Shown: positions 36,401 through 48,359 of the stretch, piece by piece
How the letters are laid out: every line of letters starts with the position of its first letter
Numbering within the stretch: the stretch's first letter is position 1
NCBI RefSeq assembly: GCF_048564905.1
Contig: NC_132990.1
Location: 33,661,001 to 33,725,000 of the forward strand
Direction of reading: 5' to 3'
DNA from: Vicugna pacos
Lineage: Eukaryota > Chordata > Mammalia > Artiodactyla > Camelidae
DNA length: 64,000 bases
Notes under the pieces: model-generated
What the model saw: only the letters and a program-made list of their open reading frames with translations
What the model was told of the DNA's origin: nothing
Database searches by the model: none
Made by a program: the position numbers and the translations under genes

Positions 36401-37810
36401 GATGGAAAATATAGTTATTGTAAATAGTAATGAGATGCATACAGGATGCTAATTTCCCCATCTCTTTCAGTATTGCTAACCTGAATAGTTCCTGCAGTAA
36501 AGTATGGCAAAAAAAAAATAGAAAATAAATTTAGATAATAATTAAGTAAGTATTTGAACAGAAATTAATATTTAACATAAGAACATTATCAAATAATATT
36601 TAAACAAATCTGAATCACAGCTAATTATTTTAGGAAAGAGAAAATAACATGCAATTTCCTTTTAAAATTTTATCTTTGGTCTTTAATGATACAATAAAGG
36701 GAATTAAAAGTGATCACATCAGTTTACTTTGGAATAATAAGTATCCTTTGGGTTTTTTTTTAAGCAAATACACTTATCCACATTTAGAAGATACTATAAA
36801 CTTCACAGATATTCATTGGTGGGCATTTCCTTTGCCAGATGCAGGGCATTATTTAATTGCTGAGCAATAAATATTGACAGTATGTTTACCCTGTGTTGGG
36901 TCTTTGGGAATATATCACAGTATGGAAAATGCTCTGTGTGTGCACTTCCAATCCCCTGGCTGGATTTATAAGTCACAATAGAGTGATTCTATAGACATAG
37001 CTCTCTTCCTGGATCTGAATGGTTTTAATTTGAGTTAGAAGGGAGCATTTTTGTGGCTCTCTAATACACCTTTACTAATAATAGAACCCCACTGTCCCCT
37101 CCTCCAAAGGAAAGAAAATCAAGTGACCCTCAGCTAAAAACTGAATAGAAGGCTTTTGAAAGATCTTAACTTTTCGTTGGTGAAATGAGACATAATAAAT
37201 ACATAAGCTAGTTATTTTTCCTTTCCCCTTTCTTTTTCTGTCTTATTTACTCCTCTTTTACTTACTCCACTATCATTATACCCTTGAAAGAATACTTTCT
37301 AAACTACAGGCACTATGTGCAATTCGATTTCTCATCACTAAGTTGTTCCAAAGACCTCTTGGCCCAGTTTCTAACGATTGATAGACAAAAACCCATACAT
37401 GCTGGAAAATAGTGAAAATCATGTTACCTCCAAAATATGCTATAGTTCAGTATTTTTAGTGTTTAGTTTGGTCTTCTACTTACTTTGTCAGTTCCTTAAC
37501 TTGGTAGATAATGCAAAGGGTTATGCCCTATTTTTACACTGACTGTAAAGTCTCAGTGTAATCAAGGAACATATTTATACATTGCTGTCCCAGATGAGTT
37601 AGCCAGCATCTATCCAGGCGTCTTTTCCAAGATTCTTAACACTTTCTGAGTTTCATTTCTACTTTAATTATAGAATCTCTTGATTTAAAGGAATCCTTGA
37701 TGAAGATTTATTGTGCATATTTATGGCTGAAACCAAATGGGATATAAAGATGAAAATTACACAGATGTAGAAGACAAGATTCACTGCAATGATCGTATAT
37801 GCCTATACCA
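33430..37810. other. Repeat-poor intron block
   Basis: About 4.4 kb in which I could name no transposon. It is the longest such stretch left of the first exon and contains the perfect hairpin at 35264-35308. A 105-codon open frame at 35059-35376 spans that hairpin but is hydrophobic, T-rich and without family resemblance. Conserved non-coding elements would be most likely in a block like this. Confidence 0.45.
35264..35308. repeat. Perfect inverted repeat: 18-bp arms, 9-base loop
   Basis: The left arm ataaaagggcaggaggaa (35264-35281) and the right arm ttcctcctgcccttttat (35291-35308) are exact reverse complements, separated by tatcttact. It lies in a repeat-poor part of the intron. In RNA it would form a very stable hairpin on either strand. 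No known small-RNA family is recognised, and the stem is shorter than that of a usual microRNA precursor. Confidence 0.97.
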
Positions 37811-37819
37811 TGCTTTGTA

Positions 37820-38015
37820 TTTGTATTTAATAGTTTTGGATCCTCACAATCATCCTTTATGATAATGTAGATGCAATTTTTATTGTACACACAAAGAAAT
37901 TATTAAAGAAGTGAATTGACTGTCCAAATGTATAAACAGCAAGTGTCAGCATATAGACTTAAAATCAGATCTCCTGATTCAGAATTAACTGAATTTGCCA
38001 CCACATCATACTGGC
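37820..38015 (-). mobile_element. MIR SINE, antisense
   Basis: The + strand reads ggatcctcacaatcatcctt, gaattgactgtccaaatgta, cagcaagtgtcagca, and gatctcctgattcagaatta. Confidence 0.7.
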
Positions 38016-38189
38016 CCCCACGAAGGAAACCACTTAAGAACATTTGATTCTTACAGATTTTTGCTTAGTGTTATTTAGGAACTGTTCTTAGATGCAGAGA
38101 CATGTAGGATAATTATCTTCTTGATAATTTTCTTTATCATTGATAGTTATTAGTTATCTTAGAGTCTGCTTTGACTGATACTAATATAA

Positions 38190-39430
38190 CCACTCCCTTA
38201 TGATTGTTGTTTGCAAAGGCTGTCTTTTCATATCCTTTCATTTTAAGCCTGTCTTTGTATCAAGTGTGTTCTCGTGGAGGGTACATGTTAGATTTTATGT
38301 TTTTACCCATTATGACAATCAAGATTTAAATCTTCTACATCGAGCACAGTTATGGATATGGTTGCATTTAATTCTAGCTTCTTGTTGCTTCCTGTTTGTT
38401 CCATTTGTTCTTCTGTTTCCTCTATTTCTGCCGTCTATTGGACATATTGAGTGTTTTCTACTATTGCATCTTAGCTCCTCTGTTGACTATCCTATTTTTT
38501 AATATGATGTTTATATCTTGAATTGATCACAGCCTTTGTTCAAGTAATATTACACTACTTAACATATAAGAATATTACAAAAATTTCTACACGTGTTAAA
38601 CTATTATACATATACTCTTGTTATTTTTGCTGTACATAGGCAATTACCTTTTACAGAAAACAAAGGGAAAAAAAACCCTTTACCTATGAATTTACCATTT
38701 CTAGTGTTCCTCATTTCTTCGTATAGATTTCATTTTCCATCTGGTATTGTTTTTCTTTAACCCAAATAATTTCCTTTGTGACTGCCTACTGGAGGTCTGC
38801 TGGAGAAGAATGAATTCTCTCAGTTTTTGTGTGAGAAAGGATCTCCTCTTCATTTTTGAAGGCTGTTTTACTGATTATGGAATTGTGGATTGACATTACT
38901 TTCTCTCATTGCTTTAAAGATGTTACTTGATTGTCTTAGGCGTGCATTATTGTTGACTGGGAAGTTTTCAACTGTTCTAATACTTGTTCTGTCTGCTTAA
39001 TACTTAATACTTTTTTCTGTCTGCTTAAAAATGTTTCTCCTTAATACTGGGTTTTAGCACTTTAATTAGAATGCACTTTGATGTGGTTTTCTTTGTCTAT
39101 ACATTCATATTTGTTAACTTCTCAGATCTGTATGTTTATAGCTTTAAAAAACATTTGGATAAGTTTCTATCACTCTCTCTTCACATGTATTTTCTGTTCT
39201 TCCTCTTCTGGGATTCCAGTTGCTCTGCTTTAGACTATTTGATACTGTTCCGTAGTTCATTGAGTTTCTCATTATTCCCTCATTATTTTCTTCCTGATGA
39301 TAGATCGCATTTTCCTCCTTCGTCAATATGTCTAATAATTTTTGGGGAATGCTGCACATTATGATTCTTACGATTTTATATGTCTGGATTTTGATGTCTA
39401 CCTTTAAAAGTGTTTAATTTAGTATTGTAT
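38190..39430 (-). mobile_element. Old L1 (L1M-type), ORF1-ORF2 junction region, antisense
   Basis: Antisense L1-like blocks include ttttaagcctgtctttgtat near 38240 (start of ORF2 and inter-ORF region). Further blocks are ggattgacattactttctct near 38890 and gattgtcttaggcgtgcatt near 38930 (ORF1 region). Similarity is patchy, so both the borders and the subfamily are uncertain. Confidence 0.5.
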
Positions 39431-40194
39431 AGGCAATTACTTGTGGATATTATCAAGGCTTGTTTTTTAGATTTGTTAGGATGGACTGAAAGTAGTCTTT
39501 ATTCTAGAGATAGTTTAGCTCTACTACTGAGACCTTTGCCCTTCTGATGTTTCTACATAATGTCCAAGTGTTCAGTAAGGTCATAGCACTAAGGCTGGTC
39601 AGAACTTGAGCATCTCTGCCCCCTACACACATGCTACTTAGTGTTCAGCATTGGATTCAAGGGAATGTCCATGAACATTTCTGGATCTGTTTCTTCCTTA
39701 ACACCCTCTCTGATACTGCGCCCAAATTTCAGGTGACTTGGCCTTCCCAATTCCAGCATCTGTCCCCTCATCTCAGTGAGATCATGAACTCTGCTTTGTT
39801 TCTGCATTCCTGCTCTGCATTCTGATTGCATCCAGTCAGAAGCCAAGATCATTGTAGGATTCACCTTACTTGTTCCCCTTCTTTTAAGGGTCACAATCTT
39901 ACGATGCTTTTTTTCGAATGACTGAAAACATTGTTTTGTATGTTTTGTCGACTTCTCTATTTGTTTAAGGTGGGGAGGGCATTTCCAGTAGTATTTACTC
40001 CATTACGGCCAAAAGTGGGAGTCCTTCCATATTTCAAAGTACATATATATTAGATGCAATAGATATAATATATGAATTCATAACGGATGTTAGTCACGTC
40101 ACCTCTCCCATCTAATTTAATGTCACTCGACAAAGTAACCATATTTAGAAGTTTGGTGTGCATCCTTCTGTTCTCCTTTATCTGTTCATACATT

Positions 40195-40214
40195 TATGTG
40201 CACATGTGCACATA
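40195..40214. repeat. 20-bp perfect palindrome
   Basis: tatgtgcacatgtgcacata is self-complementary and strictly alternates purines and pyrimidines. Confidence 0.95.
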
Positions 40215-40239
40215 TATGCAGATATAAACATATTTTTAT

Positions 40240-40600
40240 ACATAAATCAAATTACAGTGTCTTTTTCAGCAACATTTTTTTTCACTTAAAATATGTCTTA
40301 GAGATCTTGCTCTTAAAGTACGTATCAATCTTACTTTACTCTTAACATCAACCATATATGCTACAGAATGATTTTTGTATAGTTTAAATACTTCACTTTT
40401 CACTGTCGTTAAGGCTTTTCCTTCTAACTTCTTGCTCTTATAAACTATGTTTTTAAAAATAATATTGTACAGAAGCTCTTCAGATGGTGAATATTTCTGT
40501 GGAAGAAATCATGAAGGTGTCATATAGTCTGCCGGTTTATAAATTGCTTTCCCAAACAGTTTTTACATATTTATGATACTCCTAAGTAATAAGAATCAGA
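40240..40600 (-). mobile_element. Old L1 fragment, antisense
   Basis: The block ttcacttaaaatatgtcttagagatctt resembles the antisense late-ORF2 part of old L1s, followed by much weaker similarity to the 'attataaacaatgctgcaa' region. Confidence 0.5.
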
Positions 40601-40619
40601 GCTTTTTGAAGAAATGGTT

Positions 40620-42145
40620 GATTTCAGATCTAGAACAGGAAATATGAGAGTTAGTTCTGGATCTTATCCTAACAGAAAGCAGAGGACTTAAGAAGGATCA
40701 TTGTGGTCATGCCAAAAGATACAGAATGCAGTTTAAAGGAACTACCATTCGTCAAAGATGGGACAATTTTAAGGGGAAAAAAGCTGTGTTTAAAAAACAT
40801 CAAATACAGTAGATTCAAAAGCTAATCATAAAGATACAAGCAAAATCAAACTAAAAACCACATTGGTCACCTTGGGGAGGGAGGTAGGGGTAAAAATCAC
40901 TATTCTAAGTACTGGTAAGTAAATGAATCATGCATTTATCCTGCTCTTCCTGTACAAACCTTATTTCAGTATAACCAAATAATGAGAGGAATTCGTTTGT
41001 AGAAATCTACTAATAAATGAAGAGGGAGTAGCAGAATCAGATTACCACAAGATTGCAACCTTCATTAATTGAAATAATATCTCTAGAAAATGATCATCAA
41101 TGACCAGTGATATGCTCAGGTAAAACATGGACAGGAAACATTATAGTCAGTGGATGCTCCTGAACCCCCCGATCAAATAATACTGCAGAAAGAGAGACAA
41201 CCAGCTGTTCTAAGGTAACTTACATGATGCAGTAACAAGCACATCGCTTTTAAAAAATTGAACCTATTCAAGGCCCTCGATCTAGCTACCGGTGTATAGG
41301 ACACACAAGAGAGAGAGGAATTTATCAAATGCCGTCTAAGGGAGGCTGTCAGCCAAATGTAGCGTTCTAGAAATTCTTCTAGATAAATGATCCAGTTTCT
41401 TTAATAACTAATAAGATATAAAAAGGATGGGGAACTATTAGAGATTAAAAGAGAAAAATAGGAACTATCAACCAAATGTAACACGTAGACCTTATTTGGA
41501 TCTGATCTGAACAAGTCAACTGTAAGAAGACATTGAAATAATTTGAGAAATTTGAACAATCACTGGATTTTATATAATATTAAGGAATTGTTAATGTTCT
41601 GTTTGTGATATTAGTATTGTGTTATGTTAAAAGTACATCTCTTCTCTTAAAAAATGAGATATTACCAGTGAAATGATAAACGGTCTACACTTGTTTTTAA
41701 AAACTCCTGTGAGGACAGGGAAAACAAACTTATGGTTACCCAGTGGGAAAGAGTGGTGGGTGGAGGGATAGATTGGGAGTGGGATTGCAGATACTAACTA
41801 CTATATATAAAACTATAACAAGTGTCTTCTGAATAGCACATGGAACTATATTCAATATCTTATGATAGCCTATAATGAAAAAGAATATGAAAAGGAGTAT
41901 ATGTATGTATAACTGAATCACTATGCTGTGCACCAGAAATGAATACAACATTGTAAATTGACTGTACATCAATAAAGAAAGACATAAATAAACAAATGAA
42001 TAATCCTGCAAAGGGTTAAAGGGAGAAGTTAAAGGTGACAATTATTTATTTTGGATGATGAGTACATGGGGTATATCATAGTATTTTTTTATACGTTTAA
42101 GTGTTTAAACTTTTCCATCGTGAATTTTGTCATTAAAAAAATAAA
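40620..42145 (+). mobile_element. Ancient interspersed repeat, family not assigned, split by an L1 tail
   Basis: Blocks such as gaccagtgatatgctcaggt, gtagaccttatttggatctg, aatttgagaaatttgaacaa and atattaaggaattgttaatg resemble a mammal-wide repeat that I recall but cannot name with confidence. The matching downstream part (gatgatgagtacatggggta, then aacttttccatcgtgaattt and an A-run) resumes after the L1 tail at 41713-41995. This suggests the L1 inserted into it. Confidence 0.5.
41713..41995 (+). mobile_element. L1 3' UTR tail
   Basis: Typical mid-age L1 3' UTR blocks occur in order: aaacttatggttacccagtg, ggaactatattcaatatctt, aaagaatatgaaaaggagta, and gctgtgcaccagaaatgaat. It ends with caataaagaaag and A-rich sequence. 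Its type is close to the copies at 3304-4105 and 15691-15899. Confidence 0.85.
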
Positions 42146-42450
42146 TTTTGCATTCACAAACCAGGAGAAGAGAATTTCACAAATCATCAAAATAAGTGTG
42201 AAGCTTTCAGGATTTTCACCCCAAACATTTGAAGTGTGTATATACATACATACCTGCAGGAATGTTATAGAATTTATTCACCATAAATGCTATGGTGGAT
42301 TTGGACCCAACATGCAGTTATCTTGAAATAAGCATGAAAGTAATAGTTTTCATCATAAAACGTTCTCATGTTTATCAACACCCGTCAGACATCTTTGAGG
42401 CACATATAATGCTGGGTATTCATTCTGTCCTAGCTGCATCTCACCAGGGT

Positions 42451-42469
42451 CCTAATATTTGCTTTCCAG
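42451..42469 (+). other. RFX3: 3' splice site of the residue-40 exon
   Basis: A short pyrimidine-containing stretch ending in gctttccag precedes the exon. The first exonic bases are GTGCAGCAG, so further AG dinucleotides follow 6 and 9 bases downstream, both in the same phase. Confidence 0.9.
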
Positions 42470-42567
42470 GTGCAGCAGGTGCAGACTGTGCAGCAGGTGC
42501 AACATGTCTATCCAGCTCAGGTGCAGTACGTGGAAGGAAGCGACACTGTCTATACCAACGGAGCAAT
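42470..42567 (+). CDS. RFX3: RFX3 internal coding exon (glutamine-rich N-terminal region)
   Basis: This 98-bp exon encodes 32 codons plus two bases. The peptide starts VQQVQTVQQVQHVYPAQVQY and ends at YTNGA, with the last codon split as AT|C (Ile) across the next intron. It matches human RFX3 as I remember it, about residues 40-72. RFX3 is a winged-helix transcription factor that binds X-box promoter motifs and drives ciliary genes; this part lies before the DNA-binding domain and belongs to the activation region. The exon starts in phase 0 after a ttccag acceptor and ends at a GTAAGT donor. Its acceptor pyrimidine tract is modest compared with that of the next exon. RFX2 has a similar VYPAQVQYVEG block, but the TTTYPYTETQMYSQ sequence in the following exon points to RFX3. 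The exon is V/Q-repetitive and has further in-frame AGs just inside its 5' end. Identity is near certain; residue numbers are from memory. Confidence 0.97.
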
Positions 42568-42573
42568 GTAAGT
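42568..42573 (+). other. RFX3: 5' splice site, GTAAGT
   Basis: The exon ends AAT and the intron opens GTAAGT, a perfect match to the donor consensus on the intron side. Confidence 0.95.
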
Positions 42574-43239
42574 TTATGTGCGCAAGTCTTTTTCATTCTC
42601 CCACTCAGATAGAGAGAAATAACGTACTTTGAGACATTCCACTAATGCCAAAGTGTTCCCTTGTTTTCACAGTAATTTTTCACTAAAGTAGAGTTATTGA
42701 AATTCAGCTGATGGTTAGAGCTTTGTCTGTGTTTAAGAGTATGTGCTTGTTTTCCTCATTACACCCAGTAGAATGGTTTAAGTTACTAACATTGCTGTGC
42801 CCTTTAGTGGTTTTCACTAGGTTGAGAAAAACACACCCCTTGGTGATTTCTATATTATAATAATACATTATCAAACATACACTTTTTGTTGTTATCAGTA
42901 AGGTAAGTTTTTGTGTGTATGTGTTTTCTGTAAACTAATATAAAACTATATTACTAGGGGATTTTTGCATTTATTAAATGAGGTACTTGCTCTATGTAAA
43001 AGTGCCTGTCTAAACTCCTCCACCCCCTTCCCCCCGGCCCATCTCCTTTGCATCAACAATAATGTAAATTTATTTCATTTGAGTTTTTCAGCAGCTTTGG
43101 GTTAAGATTCAGGTTATTATTATAAACAAAAGATGAAGAACTATTGTGTCATCAGGTTTGTTTTCATTTACCACCTGGATTTTTGTTTGCTATCTGTTGG
43201 ATCTCTGGGTTTACCTAAAATGATTCAGATTCTCTCATT

Positions 43240-43470
43240 GACTCTCTGCCGACTTCCCTTCGATGTTGGTGTACCCCCAGTTGATAACCTCTGCTTTCTT
43301 TCTCCTTACTGCACCTACTCTTTTCCTTGGGTGGTTTCGTAGATTCCCATGACATCAACCTGTAAGCTCCACGAGGGTAGGGATTTTCATCTGTTTCTTG
43401 TTGTTGTTGTTCTACTGCAATAAATCTAATACCAGAAGAGTGTATGATACATAGAACGTGCAATTATTGT
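43240..43470 (+). mobile_element. L2 3' end, sense
   Basis: Contains ctgtaagctccacgagggta followed by gggattttcatctgttt and an ataaat-type ending. These match the well-known L2 3' consensus blocks. Confidence 0.75.
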
Positions 43471-43524
43471 TACCTACTTTTATAACTGAACAACTTAAAA
43501 TCCTGGTTTAATTAACATTAGTTT

Positions 43525-43690
43525 TATAATCATGGTCAAGGTACTTAACTATGCTGAGCTTTATTATTCTTTCCTGGAAAGTGGGAGGATAATAATCTTA
43601 CTCTTACTGGGTTGTTGTGAGACTGGAAGGCAATATATTGAAAGCAACTAACACAGGGCCTGGTATGCAGTAGATGATACACAACTGAAA
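43525..43690 (+). mobile_element. MIR SINE, sense
   Basis: Contains ggtcaaggtacttaactatg, gtgggaggataataatctta, ctgggttgttgtgagactgg, and cacagggcctggtatgcag. Confidence 0.85.
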
Positions 43691-43699
43691 GCTTTTCAT

Positions 43700-44240
43700 T
43701 GGTCCTGACTTGTCTCTTCTTATTGCTTTTGGTCACTGAATATGCCTCCATCACCACTGCCTTTAAACCTCCATTACCTCTAAAATAAAATTCAGCTCTC
43801 AACCTTGGCATTCTCCTCATTCCAGCCTCTCTAGTTTCATTTTCCACCTGTTTGAGGAACAACCAAATTTGTGCTTGTTTTCCCAACTACTCCCATTTCA
43901 CGCCTCTGTATTTTTGGACATGTGGTTTGCTTTCTCTACTGGAATGTCATTCTTTGCCTTCTCTCTTGCCTCCCCAGCCCACTACACCCAGTATAATAAT
44001 AGCTTTATAGACTGACACATCACAGACCCTGGCTCTCCTTTGCAGTTAACTCATTCTTCCTCTGTACAGTAGAGACAGCACTCTACCCTGACTTTCACTC
44101 CCTCATGCTGTGAATGCTTGTTCATAGTTCTCATACTAAAAACAGCTCTCCCTGAATGAGAACTGTTGTCATGTTGTTTTATTGACATCTGTTTGGGTGA
44201 TTGGCACAGAACAAAGGGTCAATAAATTTCTGTTGCTCTA
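43700..44240 (+). mobile_element. L2 fragment, sense
   Basis: L2-like series: tctctactggaatgtcattc, tttgccttctctcttgcct, gactttcactccctcatgct, ttggcacagaacaaagggtc, and aataaatttctgttgc. The tail fits the L2 ending. Confidence 0.7.
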
Positions 44241-44459
44241 GTGAATCTATAATGCTTTACCTATTTTAGACACACTGAATATTTTTTTTACCTGTTTGTT
44301 GGATTGGGCCAGGGCCTCCTGGAATCAGCTTTTGGTATTTCTACTATAAATCCAAACTGCTGTTGACATTTATACTGAAGAAAATAGAGATGCCTGCCAC
44401 GTGGACCTTTATGCTATCGGGGACACTGCTAGAGGTCACTCCGTTGTGTTGTTGATTCC

Positions 44460-44670
44460 TCCCTGCCTGTCGTGTAACTGTCACCAGATCTCCAGAGTAA
44501 AGTCATTACATATTCTGCCTTTGTGCAAGCGTGTCCCATTTCCTACCTCGTTTGTTCTCCTAGTTCAGAGATACCCTAGGTAAAGCCTTACCAGACCCCC
44601 CTGGAGGGCTGAGTTATCACTCTACTATTCCATAATATTTTATCTTACATATTATTACAGCATTCTATCA
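44460..44670 (+). mobile_element. Possible second L2 fragment, sense
   Basis: Pyrimidine-rich stretch with agccttaccagacccccctg and atttcctacctcgtttg, weakly like L2 coding sequence. Borders and identity are uncertain. Confidence 0.3.
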
Positions 44671-45316
44671 GCTGAGAATCCAAGGGAATCTGACAAATAG
44701 AAGTTTAAACAAATTAAGGCTTTGATTTTTGTCAGGTAATAAGAAATCCAGAGGTAGCATATTGTGCAAATAGCTAGCACCATGTGGTGCAAATATTAAA
44801 TAAGCCATATTGGAGTAAACCTTACAAGCTGACCTAAAGCAGATCTCTCTAGCTAGACTGGATTGTACCATGGAAATTGTTCCAGTAGACGATCTCTGGC
44901 CTCACAGAGTGCTATGTGTCTCTAGGGAGCAGGGACAGTAGACAGTAATTGGTTATGTAGTAGGGAAAAAAATGGCTTTCTTAGCAAAGGAGGAGTGAAC
45001 TGAACTGGAGGAGGAACTGAAGCTCGGTTCCCTCAGCCTGTTCTTCCATTAGGATTAACTCAGACCAGCTGAGCCAGCTTTAGTGCTAATCTACCAAAAG
45101 ATGACCGGAAATGAGCCTGTAAAGGCATCTACAACTGTACTTTCTCTTAGTCTATTGCTGACATCAGTTTAGCAGCTCAGGGATATCAGGGCCAAGATTT
45201 TCTGGTATGGTAGTAGAACTGCTTTGGCTACAACCAGCACATCTGTGTTCCAGACAGCAAGAAGAGGAGAGGTGGAAGAAGAGGGTAGTGTATATGTGTG
45301 CACATATGAATGTGTT

Positions 45317-45317
<1 letters not shown>

Positions 45318-45348
<31 letters not shown>

Positions 45349-45349
45349 G
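45318..45349. repeat. (CA)n microsatellite
   Basis: About 15 CA units preceded by acacata. Confidence 0.97.
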
Positions 45350-45594
45350 AGGCTTTCCCAGTCACTCCCAGCTCTTTTTTTGTTTATATCTCATCCCCAT
45401 AGCTGTAACAAAGTAATAGCTGCAGAGAACTCTGGAAATGCAAGTTTGTAGCTTTCATTTCTGTATGGTAGATAGTGGCAAGGGAAAAGGACAACTTGGA
45501 ATGGTACTGAGAGAGTTGACTCTATGGCGTCTATCGCAGTCATTTATCATTGACCCAAGGTAGAGTGGAGTGATTACTAATATGTAACTTTATG

Positions 45595-45715
45595 AAGGAT
45601 CCACAACTTGCTTCATTTTTTTCATTTGTGAAATATGGACATAGCTTATCAAAAGTGTCTTGTGTAGCATCTGAGAAATTGTAAACACTCAATAAACATT
45701 AGTTATTACTGTAAA
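45595..45715 (+). mobile_element. MIR fragment, sense
   Basis: Contains tcatttgtgaaatatggaca and an acactcaataaacattagtt ending. Confidence 0.6.
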
Positions 45716-45719
45716 ATTA

Positions 45720-48350
45720 TGTGCTATAGTTTTTTTGTCTGTTTTCCTCTCCTATTTATAATTCTGAATTATGCATACTGCCTTGTGCCTTTTAAAACAA
45801 CCTCACCACTGACATTAGGGTCTTCCACATAGTAGGTAAATGTGAGATCAGTGAATTCATTCATTCACAAAAGCTTAGGAAAATAGCATCTTTAAAGTTG
45901 ACTCTTTAAAATTATAGATCCCATTTAAGTGCAGAAATAATTCAAAGTAAATATCTCATGCCAACATGTATTTTCTATGGCCCACAAACTCAGTTGGTTA
46001 GATCTTGACTAATGAGGTCTAGGTCATGAGTTCATTTGCCACAAAGCCCAATTAGCTTTGATCTGGTCTGTGTGGGCCCAGATTGTATCCTCCACGCCAG
46101 CTAATTATGTCACAAATGTGCACCCTTGGTCAAGATAGAGAAGATACATCCTTAAAAACCTTTCATTATGCTTTCAATCTCAGTACAACTTTTGACCAAA
46201 GATTCTGTGGCATCATTTTCATATTTACTAAAAAAAATTGTGTTGCCATCAATTACACTCAAAATTTTAGTAGCTAGAGGACTACGAACATTCTTTTTCA
46301 AATATAGCAAAAAATTTTTTTTCAGCTTAAGCTATTCCAATCTTTCTGTAATTTTGTAGTGCTGACATTTAACTATGTACAATTTTTGTCTCCAAAGTTC
46401 ATTTTAGAGTCTTTGTACTCCCTCTTTTTATTTCATACACTTCCATGTGTGTTAGGAAGGAGCATGCCATATTCTTCTGTTCCACCACACTGAATTAATA
46501 ACCAGCTAGCGTTTGATCCCTGACTCGGGTCATAGTCAGATTCCCACTTCTGTGTGGTAATAAATGCTTTTTGCTAATGATACTCCCAGAAAATAAAGAC
46601 TGGGATGTCAGTCTTCATCATGAACTTTCAAGCACTCAGTACACGGCCTACAGCCTGTGCATGGTTAGTAAGTACTGGCTCTCACCGGTGCTCCTGTCAC
46701 CAGCAGCCGCGTGTCGAGTAGCCGTAATGCATGGGGTCTCGCTCAAGAGGTGATACAGGCCTCGTAGATGTGTGTCATCACTTGTGAAAATGTGTAATCA
46801 TTATAATTTGACGATACCAAAGTGTTTACCTGGTTCTCGCTGTGAATATGGAATATGGACAATGACTGCTAGCATCACAGGCTTAACAGTATGAGTCAGT
46901 AGGGGAACACATATTTCAGTTGTACAATGGAGACTGCTTTCCAGTGCTGGGTGTTGGCGTAGAATAGCTTTTTACTCAAGGGAGAAAATAACCTAATTGA
47001 TTCTTGCCCCTCTTTATTTTATCATTGCCTCTGTAGGAACCCACATTTGTGTATTTCCTGGCAATAGTTTTTCCAAGAATATTTTTAATGAGCTGGATCA
47101 TAGTCTTGTCCATTGCTACAGATTCTTACAATTTATGATCTCTAATCATTTATAATATTATAATTAAACCAGATGGGATACATTGCATAGCATGTAGAGA
47201 GAGTCTAATTCAATTGAAATTTCTTGATGTAGCTAAGTAATTTTTAATATAATGATTCTTTTTCTTTCTCCCACTCCTTTTTTGACTCCTACTTTCCCAC
47301 ACGTACTCCATCATATTAGTCAAAGTGGAAATAAAAACATCATACTGTGTGTCCAAATTAAGAAATCTTTTTTGAGAAAACTTTTATAGTTGTAAAGGAT
47401 TTTCTTCTATCAACTGCTCTTTGAAGCTTGTCCACTGTTGAGAGACAATCCATGTTTTAAAATGTCACAGTGTTCATTGTATGGGTATCTATTGCAGTAA
47501 GACTTGACTAGTAGAAACATTCTCATAATCTTCCTGTTTAAAAAATAGATTTCTCATCAAACCCAGTAGAGAATTTACCAAACTGTGTTCCATAAGATGT
47601 TAGTCCCATAAAACAGTTCTGTGGTTACTCAAGCCAGAAAACACTGCATGAACTTCTTTTGAGGACTCTAAATTTCTGTTAGTTTCTTAAAGGCTCTGAG
47701 ACATCCTCTAGGGAAGAAGTGCAGTGTTTTAAAAGCTAAACCACAGAACTCTTATTGGAATAACATTTGGTAACATCACATGGTATACTTTGGGAGGTGG
47801 TACATTATTAATATATTGACATTGATTAGATTTACTCAAAATCCATAAATGTGTATAGGACTCACTTTTTTAAATAGTCATTTCTTGAAAATTGTATAAT
47901 TAGTGCATTTTCTGAGGCCATCCAGTTATCCTTTCCATATACTTTTTAAATGACAAGTAAAGAACCTTAAAAGGGATATTCTTTTAAGTTCCATGAAATA
48001 GTAAGTTTTGGGATTTGCAGGTAAAATTATGCTTTCCTATTATCATTTAAGTGTTCTTTGCTGAGCAGAAATCGTTGTATGGTGTTTCTGTAATTGAGAT
48101 GGAGAGGATACTTTCTTCATTTATGTTTCTACTGATATACACATTCAGACTGGCTTAGGATCTGGTTTATGAACTTGCTTGCCATTTGGATTTCAGGAAG
48201 TATATGGCTGATGGCTTAGAAAGCTCTTGGAGAGAGAACCACCATTTTGGGGAAAAGAGCACAGGTCCTCTATAATCAGCAAAGAGCTTGTTTCATTAAT
48301 CACATAAAAATTCCCACCACTCCAAATATGGAGGGCTTTCAAATATGACT
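45720..48350. other. Repeat-poor intron block
   Basis: About 2.6 kb without a confidently named repeat. A possible old DNA-transposon scrap lies near 47575-47660 (ccaaactgtgttccataag), too weak to call. Confidence 0.45.
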
Positions 48351-48359
48351 TCTCAGGAT

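Larger units (their letters stand above)
1..42469 (+). other. RFX3: RFX3 intron, 3' part (upstream of the residue-40 exon)
   Basis: All sequence left of the first exon is inferred to be intron, because the exon begins in phase 0 at an AG acceptor and encodes residue 40, so at least one coding exon lies upstream. I looked for a segment encoding the expected upstream peptide (about 39 residues from the start Met, ending in VPVQQQ) and did not find one here. The intron would therefore exceed 42 kb, in keeping with the large 5' introns of this gene in other mammals. Contents are mostly L1, L2 and MIR remnants listed separately. No other host gene on either strand could be supported. Confidence 0.8.

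Noticed and set aside
1-42469. Search for the RFX3 start-codon exon
   Set aside because: No segment encoding the expected glutamine-rich N-terminus ending VPVQQQ next to a GT donor was seen, so the exon is taken to lie upstream of the window.
42292-42612. 106-codon open frame overlapping the RFX3 exon
   Set aside because: It reads the exon in the wrong frame (AGADCAAGATCL in place of VQTVQQVQHV) and crosses both splice sites.
47575-47660. Possible DNA-transposon fragment (ccaaactgtgttccataag)
   Set aside because: Only one short block resembles known Charlie-type sequence; not enough to call.
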